Origin: Chamaecrista fasciculata
Taxonomy: Eukaryota > Streptophyta > Magnoliopsida > Fabales > Fabaceae
NCBI GenBank assembly: GCA_003254925.1
Contig: QANZ01056535.1
Span: forward strand, 104,690-168,689
Direction: 5' to 3'
Length of the DNA: 64,000 nucleotides
The translations under genes and the position numbers were made by a program. Positions 56,215 to 64,000 of the stretch are shown here, piece after piece; the stretch's first letter is position 1, and each line of letters starts with the position of its first letter. The notes below the pieces were generated by a model, which was given only the letters and a program-made list of their open reading frames with translations, did no database searches and had not been told where the DNA came from.

Positions 56215-56400
56215 CAGAGAGAATTGATGAGAAACAGAAAGGTCTCCAGGAAAGGGGAACGATCTGAGGAAGGAATCGGAATCGACGAGAAAGAGATTCA
56301 GAGTGTTTGGCGGGAAGGAAAATCGGCGAGAAAATGCGATCGGCAGCGTTTGGAAGAAAGAAAGAAAGAGGGGAAAATTTGTTGTTAAACGAAAATGGTG
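56215..56400 (-). other. 5' untranslated exon of the zinc-finger gene (predicted)
   Basis: Minus-strand CT-rich sequence ends CAATTCTCTCTG followed by GTATGTGATC, a good donor at 56,214/56,213. The matching acceptor 'gcggatag' lies directly before the start codon at 54,559, so a 1.65-kb intron (54,560-56,214) is predicted in the leader. The transcription start is a guess (about 56,340-56,400). Confidence 0.5.
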
Positions 56401-56494
56401 TTTTTAAAGAGTTTTGCGTTATAGCAAAACACGAAAGGCTTGGTTGGTATATAGTAAGCTGCGATAGTTTGCAACAAAACATCAAAAAATTTAA

Positions 56495-57299
56495 GGTCAA
56501 ACCCTCAAATTGGTCCCAAATGTATGGAGTGAATTTCAAAGTGGTCATAAATATTTTAGACTAGTCCTACATGTTTCCATAATTTCTCAAATTGGTCATA
56601 AATTACTGAATGTAGTCATATCTTTCGGTTCAATTTCAAATACAACGAATCCATAGAGTTTCAAGTTGCTTTTGACAAACACTTTTTTGTATCCGATTGA
56701 GACGTCAACGAACCAGATTGAATCATGTTCAGAATGTGGATCGCTCATTTTATAGTCAAACAAATGAATTTGGTCAAATCTCTCTCGTTCTAAGTCTAAA
56801 TACGACGACTTCGAAATTGGGTTAACTTTTAAAGAGTTCTTTCTCTGTCTAATTGAGATCGTCAACAAATAAGTTCAAATCGCGTCTTAAGAGTAGGTTT
56901 GAGACTATACTTTCAAGGTTTTTCACTTTGGTCTCAAACTTACACTTTGGTCTCAAGAGTTAACTCATAGTTTTGAAATCGTCGCATTTAGATTTGAAAT
57001 GAGAGATACATATGACCAATTTCTTTTATTTGACCATGAAACGAGCGATCCACTTTCGTGACTGAATTTGATTTCATTTGTTGGCTATCTCAACTGCAAT
57101 ATAAAAAGGATTAGTCAAAAGCAACTCATAACTTTAGATTCGTGACATTTGAACTTGAAATAGAAAGATATATATAACTATATTCAGTAGTATGAGACCA
57201 ATTTGAGAAATGATATACGACCAAACAGAAATAAATGAAACACTCAAGATCAATTTGAATTCTATTTCATTCATTTGGGATCAATTTGATGTTTTGATC
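56495..57299. mobile_element. Mutator-type MITE (805 bp), perfect target duplication
   Basis: Edges GGTCAAACCCTCAAATTGGTCC and the reverse complement of GATCAAAACATCAAATTGATCC. The 9-bp duplication AAAATTTAA is perfect (56,486-56,494 and 57,300-57,308). It is about 100-280 bp upstream of the predicted zinc-finger transcript start and could affect its promoter. No coding frame. Confidence 0.9.
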
Positions 57300-57446
57300 A
57301 AAATTTAAAAAGACCAAACCGAAATTAATTAACTGGAGATTATAAGGATTCAACACACGCGCTTATGTTGCGCGTGAGAGCACGTACGTGCCTTTAGAAT
57401 TTTGGTTGGCACATGACATGATGAAACCTATTACGCCGGGCTGTCT

Positions 57447-57629
57447 TTTTTTTTTTTTTGGTAAATATAGGTGTTTCTTACCTATCCGTGTTACAAATAC
57501 TAATCCTATTCGGGCCGGGAAGCGAACAGTTAAAGCCCTCCCAACAAATATTGACTCCAGGGCTCGAACTCGGATCCCTCAACCTAGAATGCAGCTCGTC
57601 TACCACTGCACCAAACACTTATTGGTAGG
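57447..57629 (-). mobile_element. tRNA-derived SINE with target duplication
   Basis: On the minus strand the A box TGGTAGACGAGC (57,604-57,593) and B box GAGTTCGAGCCC (57,571-57,560) are well spaced. The element ends in an A run (plus strand T13). Flanking CCGGGCTGTCT (57,436-57,446) and CCCGGCTGTCT (57,630-57,640) are an 11-bp target duplication with one mismatch. It is not a tRNA gene: the stems do not close. Confidence 0.85.
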
Positions 57630-57831
57630 CCCGGCTGTCTCTCAATTTCAAGGAATGAGGACTACGTGACTGATCCGCACGTGGTTTTCACATAAACGTC
57701 AACGTCGTTTCCAATTTCATGATGTGATCAACGGCAGGTCGTCTTCAAGGATCTGAAGTTGAGTTATCTTGGGACTTTGGAGTAACCTAAGAAAAACTCA
57801 TATTGAATTACTGATCACATACGTTTCATAT

Positions 57832-58098
57832 GTAAGTAAATTAATAATTTGGTTCTTGAAAGATTACTAAGCTGACAACTCAATCTCTAAAAGATTAAAA
57901 TATATAATGTAGTCTCTGAAAGATCAAAATAGTATATTAATTAGTCCTTTTATAAACTAAATAGTATATCGTTTTAATCTTTTAGGGACTAAAAAGTATA
58001 CCGGTTTGATCTTTTAGAGACTAAATTTGTATTTTAATCTTTCAGGGATTGAGTTGTCAATTTAGTGATTTTTTAGGAACCAAATTGTTAGTTTACTC
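57832..58098. mobile_element. Small fold-back MITE
   Basis: 'aattaataatttggttcttgaaagat' at the left and 'attttttaggaaccaaattgttagttt' at the right are inverted copies. 'ggactaaaaagtatac' and its partner fold the interior. It is the same family as 20,080-20,345 and 20,470-20,675. Confidence 0.6.
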
Positions 58099-58099
58099 T

Positions 58100-58899
58100 T
58101 TCATAGAAGTGAAGTTTTTTAAACATAACACTGCAATGTTAGGATTACTCAAAAGGAAAAAGAAATAGGTAAGTTAAATAGATATATACACACATATGTA
58201 TAATATCTGTTACAAATTTCCATAATCATTAATTTATTTTTTATAATCTCTTTGATTGATCATATATATATATATACAGAAAGATAAATTTAATATGAGT
58301 CATTCTAAAATGCAATTTGTTTTTTTTTTTTTAGGGACAATTTGTTAAATAGTAACATCTCATGCAATTGCATAACTTCCAATAAAAAATAAATTAGGTG
58401 TTTTCTTAGTTGGACCCACAAAATTTTATAATAACTTAAATTAAAAAAAAAAAACCCTTCCACCAAAACAAAAAAATTAGAAAACCCCTGCATAAAAGTT
58501 TGAAAAATTGTAGAAGTAACCCCATAATGTTGGGAATTGGACAAAAATGTAAATAAGAAAAATATCGAGAGAAAGAAAAACACAAATTGATATTCCAAAG
58601 AGAATTTAGTTCTTTATGAAGCATCTCATATATTTCATTTTGATATAGTCTTTCAAGAATTTATCCTCTCATCATTTTATTATTCCACCGCATCTTCCAC
58701 ATTGTGTACAAAGAGAAATCTCCTTTATATAGAACTTTATATAGAACTCTAGACATAAAAAGAAATATATAATTTATAGGCTATATATTAAGGGCATCAT
58801 AAAAGAGTGAGTTATTTGCCTTAAACCATACTAATTAATGGAGGAAATGTTTACACCTGAAGTTAAAAGGCATCATGATGAAGAATGTTATAAATAGAA
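58100..58899. other. Intergenic, AT-rich
   Basis: TA runs and A-rich tracts only. The short minus frames near 58,305-58,624 are low-complexity F/L/K runs. Nothing recognised. Confidence 0.6.
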
Positions 58900-59259
58900 G
58901 GGTAAATTACTCTTTGGTATCTTGTTCTATGGATTGATTTCATTTTGGTATCTTATTCTTCCAAAAGTGACACTTTGGTACCATGTTCTTCGCACCGTTA
59001 ACATTTTAGTACTCTGTTCTTTGCACTGTTAACACTTTGGTACTCTAAAAAAGATAGAACAATGTAACTAGTCGTGAAAGAACAGGTACCAAAGTGTTAA
59101 CGGCGCAAAGAATAGGGTACCAAAATATTACTTTTGAAAGAACATGGTACCAAAATGTTAACGGTGCAAAGAACAGGGTATCAAAGTGTCACTTTTGAAA
59201 GAACAGAATACCAAGGTGAAATCGGTCTATAGAACAGGAACCTAAAGTGTAATTTACCC
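58900..59259. mobile_element. Mutator-type palindromic MITE (gggtaaatt family)
   Basis: It starts GGGTAAATTACTCTTTGGTATC and ends GTGTAATTTACCC. 'gttctttgca...gttaacactttggtac' and its inverted partner form the arms. Flanking 9-mers TAAATAGAA (58,891-58,899) and TAAATGGAA (59,260-59,268) match at 8 of 9. No coding frame. Confidence 0.88.
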
Positions 59260-61172
59260 TAAATGGAATAAGAAGCTCAAAGATCATACTACATATTATT
59301 TTGTCATGGATATGGTCATCCACACATAACATGCATACGATGAAACAAAAACTTAACAAAGAAACAAAAGTACGATATTCATAATCTTTTATAAGTATAG
59401 GCCGTGGATACCATGCTTTTTGGGTGTTGTCTCTGCAGTCCAAAAAATTTGAACCATCTATCATATCTGAGTTCATTTTGTGCCATGTGTCCCAATTTTT
59501 TTTTTCAATTTCATTCTATCTTTTTCACTTCAAATCCTTTTGCTGCAAATCCATGACTTCGACTTTCATCCTCTTAACGTCGTTGTCGCTATCCATCACT
59601 GTGGCCATTGTTCATCGTCGTTCTTCATCTCCGTCGTCGTTATTTATTATCGTCGCCTTTGTTCATGTCTTCGTCTCTGTCGCCTTCTATTTGTAATTTC
59701 TATACCCAACTATTCATCATCATCCTTGTGGCTGGCCGCTGTTAATCATCGTTGCTGCTTTCATCGTCGTTGCCACTGTTCATGTTGTCATCTATGTTGC
59801 CATCGATTTGTATTTTCTATACCCAATCTATATTTTGCATACCAAGTATAGCTATGAAATCTGCTTAAAAAATGCATTTCTGAAGTTTACTGTATTACTT
59901 TTACTTGTATTTTTAGAAATGATGATCCAAACTCTTTCGATTTGCATCTGAATGGGAATGCTTTCTTAATCTACTTTGTCTTGTTTTGTTATTTCTTTCT
60001 TTCAATTGTTTTAGCGTTGACACATTTGTTAAGTTAAAGAACTGATAATGCTTATTAACTGTGATATAGACCTTATTTATAAATGAATTACAACCTCAGC
60101 ACCTTCTTCATGATTGAAGGATGGTATATGAGGTAAGCAAGGATAGTCTTTTCCCTTTTATTGTTTTGTTCTAACTTTTGTGATTTAATACTGTGGCATT
60201 TGAAGCACTATATATTAACCATTACATAATTTACTAAGAAAAATTTAATTCAAGATCCAGGTAGGAAGTGTTTGCATTCTCACACAGACTGAGTTCATTT
60301 TCTATTTATAAGATAGTTTCAAGAATTGTTCAAATTTCTTCATTGGCATGACTGATAAGTGAGAACAAATTAAAGTTTTACTTAGGCAACTTATATTCAG
60401 AACAAATTGATAAGTTTTTCTATTCCTATACATTTAATTTTGAGGATTTGTTCCTTAGTCTTTATCATCAATTAGTGTTTAGTAACTTCTTTTTTCTTTC
60501 TTTTTTACAGCGTCTGGCAAGACTTCGTGGTGCTTTCTTTATAAGCACAATATGCTATTTTTTCTTCTTTGAGCAGCCGCTTGTATGCCTTTCTACTATA
60601 AGAGAGCTTAAGAAAAATTAGGTACTATGATTCTAAAACCAATTTTTTGTGTATATATATCATTTGATGGCTGGGATTTTATTCTCACTTCATTACATTT
60701 TCTTATCCAAAAAAAATCTCACTGTCTGACATCCATTTGATCTTTTGATATGGTGGGTTTTTATAGGATGGAACTTATCTTCCTTTAAATGTTTACATGA
60801 ACAAATCTTAAAAGGTGTAGTATTTTATATATATTTTCCCCATATTTGAATGTCCAATCATAATAGACATGGGATTTATGACATTGCTGGTTCCATTTTC
60901 TGACTCCAAGTTCATATGAAGTATGATGTTAGCCATTATACATATTGTAAATCCAATCCAATCCATGAAGAACTTTAATTGGCAATGTATTTTTGTTTAT
61001 GTTCATTTTGTGTTTCTGCATTCTTTCGGACATGATTATGCAATTCAATGGGACAATAAAATCATTAGATATGGATCTTAGTTTTCATCAAGCATTCTAT
61101 GACTTATAATTGTGATCCAGGGCATATAGTAGTGAAGTTGTTATAATTTTGTTGATGAAATCAGAGAATGAA
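59260..61172. other. Intergenic, no recognised content
   Basis: About 1.9 kb without a supported gene. 59,565-59,830 is rich in CGTCGT/CATCGTCG repeats and gives spurious open frames on the plus strand. 60,510-60,620 has a splice-like AG followed by a short open stretch but no homology I can name. Confidence 0.6.
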
Positions 61173-61470
61173 TGTTGAAATTAGAGAATGAAAGTTGTTA
61201 TTTTCATTGCATAGGAAACACTCCATATATATAAGAGGAAAAAGTACAAACATATCATAACATATCTTAATCCTAACTTACCCCAAAAATAGTTTATTAC
61301 CTCACCTACTTTATCTTTACCTACTCCAACACACTTTGTTTTCTCACCTAACATTAAATAATATAAAGATCCTCACCTAACATAAAATAATACAAAGATA
61401 ATAAATATTGATCCTAATCTAACATAAAATAATACAAAGATAATAAATATTGACATAACAATGACAAAAT
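61173..61470 (-). repeat. 3' LTR of the minus-strand Copia (approximate)
   Basis: A purine-rich tract (minus TTGAGGGGGGATT, 61,469-61,483) follows the end of RNase H. Next, TGTCATTGTTATG on the minus strand is a plausible LTR start. The far end may be the plus TGTTGAAATTAGAG at 61,173. Only one LTR is present in the window. Confidence 0.5.
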
Positions 61471-62930
61471 CCCCCCTCAAGCTGCGAGAGGATGTTGATC
61501 AATCCCAACTTGACACTTGATTCTTCAAATTTGCTTCCACATAGGCTCTTGGTTAGAATATCTGCAACCTGAAGCTGAGAAGGAGTATGACTTAGATTTA
61601 TAGACTCATTATCCAAGTTTCCCTTGATGGTGCATTGGATGTTTGGCAATGCTAATGGTTGCTAAATTATCAAGCTGCACACATGACTTCCATAGGACTG
61701 TTAATTGGAAATCTAAGTTTAGTAAGTAATCTTTTCGGCCAAATACCTTTACATATACCTTGGGATAATTTTGCTTCAGCACTACTTCTTGCAATTACAG
61801 GCTGGTTTCTACTTCTCCATGTCACCAAATTTCCCCATACAAAAGTGCAATACCGAGAAGTGGATTGTCGGTCCATAACACAACTTGCCCAATCTGCATC
61901 AGTAAAAAATTCTACTCCCTTGTTGTCACTTTTCTTGAAGAAAGTTCCCTTCCTCGTTGCTGACTTTAAGTACCTCAAAATCTGGTAGGTAGCCCTTAGA
62001 TGTTCTTCATTTGGATAGTTCATAAACTGACTAATCACACATACAAGAAAACTGATATTAGGTCTAGTTGGAGAAAGATAAATTAATTTACCTACTAATT
62101 GTTGATATCTTCCTGAGTCAACCAAGGGGCTTTCTTGAGAGAACCTAGACTTGTAGTTAGTCTCCATAGGTGTTTTTGCTGGTTTACAGCCAAGCATCTC
62201 TGTTTCTTGGATTAAATCCAATTTACATTTGTGCTGTGAAACAACTATTCCTTCTTTGAACCTTGCTTCCTCCACCCCTGAGAAGTATTTGAGCTCACCA
62301 AGGTCTTTAGTCTAAAACTCTTTTGCTAAGGCAATCTTGAGTAAGGCTATTTCATCAATAAAATCTCATGTAATAATTATATCATCTACATACACAATTA
62401 AAATTTCCCTTTGTCCATTAGGTCCAATTTTGTAAAAAACGTGTATGATCAGTCTAACCTTGAAGGTACCCATATCTCATTACAACATTGTTAAATTTTT
62501 CAAACCATGCACGAGGAGATTGTTTAAGGCCATAAAGAGACTTAAGGAGCTTGCATACCTTCCCATCACTATTGTCAAGGCCAAGTGGAACATTCATGTA
62601 CACTTCCTCTTTGAGATCTCCATTTAGAATAGCATTTTTGATATCTAGTTGGTGAAGAGGCCAACTTAAGTTAGCAGCTAGAGAAAAGAGGATTTTAATA
62701 GAGTTGAACTTAATTACTGGTGCAAAGGTCTTCTCGTAGTCAACACCATGAGTTTGAGTGTATCCCATAACAACCAACCTAGCTTTGTACCTGTTGACGC
62801 TCCCATCAGAGTTATATTTAATAGTGAATATCCATCGGCAACCCACTGGATTCTTCCCTTTAAGTAATGTAGTTAACCCCATGTATTATTTTTTACTAAA
62901 GCATCCATTTCCTCCTTCACTGCTAATTGC
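61471..62930 (-). mobile_element. Copia pol remnant: reverse transcriptase and RNase H
   Basis: Minus strand: CRWIFTIKYNSDGSVNRYKAR, DYEKTFAPVIKFNSIKIL, LHQLDIKNAILNGDLKEEVYM and LYGLKQSPRAWFEKF (RT, 62,882-62,454). Then LGCKPAKTPMETNYK, RYQQLVGKLIYLSPTRPNIS and FTDADWASCVMDRQSTS (62,275-61,670). Finally the RNase H tail with QVADILTKSL (61,649-61,560). This is the normal Copia order. Gag, protease and integrase are not present. Broken, with several breaks. Confidence 0.88.
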
Positions 62931-62979
62931 TACTTTTCATGTTTAAGTGCCTCTTCAATGGTATTAGGCACCACTTCTT

Positions 62980-63239
62980 TGGAAATGTTGGACTGAATTT
63001 TGATATAATTAATTATTATATTTTTGATAATTTGCAAAAATTTTATTTGACTATGTGTTTGGACTATATTGCAATATCTAGAATGTTTCATCAAGCACAG
63101 GGACTAGTCTGTAATAACTGAATGTATTTATGTCCCTTTTTGTGCTTTTGGCTCAAGGATCATTTTGTATGTCTTGGACTCTTGGTATCATACGTATTAT
63201 AAGACAAGCATGATGACCTCCACACCTTCATATATTATT
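62980..63239. other. Intergenic stretch, unassigned
   Basis: It begins 'tgttggactgaattttgat', which could be an LTR edge, but no partner is seen. No gene. Confidence 0.3.
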
Positions 63240-64000
63240 GGGTAAATTGCAATTTGGTACCCTGTGGTTAGGGGCGGTTCCCCTTTGGTACCCTGAAAGA
63301 AAAGTTTTTGCATTGTGGTACCCCGTGGTTTGCTCCGTTAGCGATTTGGTCCCCTGAGGTTTTTTTCTGTTAGGATTTAACGGCAAATGTACGTTAAAAT
63401 GTCAAAAATCTCCCCAAAAGTCTTCTCTTATGCGTTTAAGTCCTTTCCCTTTACTAAAAGGGATCAAAACATAAAGAATTAATTATAAAAGGGTCTTTAG
63501 AATTCTTATATTATAGATTTTTCTCATTTTCATAAGATTTGTTTTGAATAGGTCCTGATTTAATTACACTTGAATCCCAACAGTTTATTATCTTTATCAA
63601 AATAGTCCTTAGAATCTCAAAAGACAAATGAACATCTATGATTTATCAAAAAATCCCTATATTCAACTACAATGTTCATTCAAGTACACTACAAACAAAT
63701 CAAAACCCTCAAATTTTTCCAAAATCACCACAAATCAAAAACCCTCTCAACAACAAAATCAACATCATCAACAACCAATTTCTTCATCCCGTTATGTTCC
63801 CCCTCTTTTTTATCATCTTCATTCATTCTAGTCCCAAATCCTCAAAATAAAATTGTAAAGTGCCCCAAAACTCTTCCAAAAATTTCAATTTAGTCCTTAA
63901 AAATATTAAAAACCCCAAACCCAAACCCTAAACCCTAAAATAAAGTCTAAGTTAATCAATTAGGTCTTGACCCATTATTCTCAATTCACCCTCTTTTTCA
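63240..64000. mobile_element. Left part of a gggtaaatt-family MITE, continuing past the window edge
   Basis: 'gggtaaattgcaatttggtaccctgtggtt' matches the left arm of the family. 'gtttgctccgttagcgatttgg' continues it. The right arm was not reached. The several overlapping plus-strand open frames at 63,628-63,893 are A/C-rich low-complexity and are not supported as genes. Confidence 0.5.
63915..63939. repeat. Short interstitial telomere-like repeat
   Basis: 'caaaccctaaaccctaaaat' contains about three units of CCCTAAA, the plant telomere repeat. Such short runs are common in plant intergenic DNA. Confidence 0.7.

Noticed and set aside
56207-56564. Open frames on both strands at the zinc-finger promoter
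   Set aside because: They overlap the predicted 5' UTR and the edge of a MITE. No conserved domain is seen.
59480-59851. 123-residue Cys/His-rich frame
   Set aside because: It is produced by CATCGTCGTT-type simple repeats. The Cys and His residues follow the repeat and make no zinc-finger pattern.
60510-60620. Possible exon following an AG acceptor
   Set aside because: The open stretch is under 40 codons, no partner exon was found and no family is recognised.
63628-63893. Three overlapping plus-strand frames
   Set aside because: A/C-rich low-complexity sequence open in all frames, with no domain and no splice or promoter context.

Overview
The window is nuclear DNA of a flowering plant, very probably a eudicot. 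Evidence: AT-rich sequence, GT-AG introns, two intact multi-exon genes of plant-specific families, and dense plant transposable elements (Copia and Gypsy LTR elements, TRIMs, hAT, Harbinger and Mutator MITEs, an RTE-type LINE and tRNA-derived SINEs). A diterpene synthase of specialised-metabolism character would suit Lamiales or a similar lineage, but the species cannot be read from the sequence.

Layout. Positions 1-18,160 are a nest of LTR-element fossils. A short Copia pol remnant (1-800) is followed by a minus-strand array of partial Athila/Tat-like Gypsy units (about 1,745-13,937). One Gypsy LTR is split by a young plus-strand Copia element (2,145-6,462, perfect 5-bp target duplication), and a Gypsy leader is split by a hAT MITE (11,938-12,370, perfect 8-bp duplication). 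Next comes a minus-strand Copia element (about 13,937-18,157) that carries a solo LTR with a one-base N, a TRIM and a 493-bp tandem duplication.

Positions 18,613-39,052 (minus) hold the main gene: a complete 14-exon class II diterpene synthase (copalyl-diphosphate-synthase type). All splice sites are GT-AG, and the 2,334-nt coding sequence stays in frame for 777 residues. Its introns carry at least ten MITEs, an RTE LINE and two LTR-element remnants. The class II active site is unusual: the DXDD acid motif reads ELDN, and the base dyad His/Asn of ent-copalyl diphosphate synthase reads Phe/His. A Harbinger MITE (39,248-39,952) sits just upstream of the promoter.

Positions 39,956-49,200 are gene-poor. 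They hold Mutator-type MITEs, a Pack-MULE candidate (43,776-44,969), Gypsy gag remnants and two SINEs. Positions 49,217-56,400 (minus) hold a second intact gene: a 674-residue single C2H2 zinc-finger protein with nine coding exons and a 5' UTR intron. Positions 56,495-64,000 hold further MITEs, a SINE, about 1.9 kb with no recognised content, a minus-strand Copia 3' half (about 61,173-62,930) and the left end of another MITE.

The two host genes share a strand, but nothing in the sequence links their functions. The coordinates come from reading by eye. Exon joins were checked for frame and splice dinucleotides, but not against transcripts.
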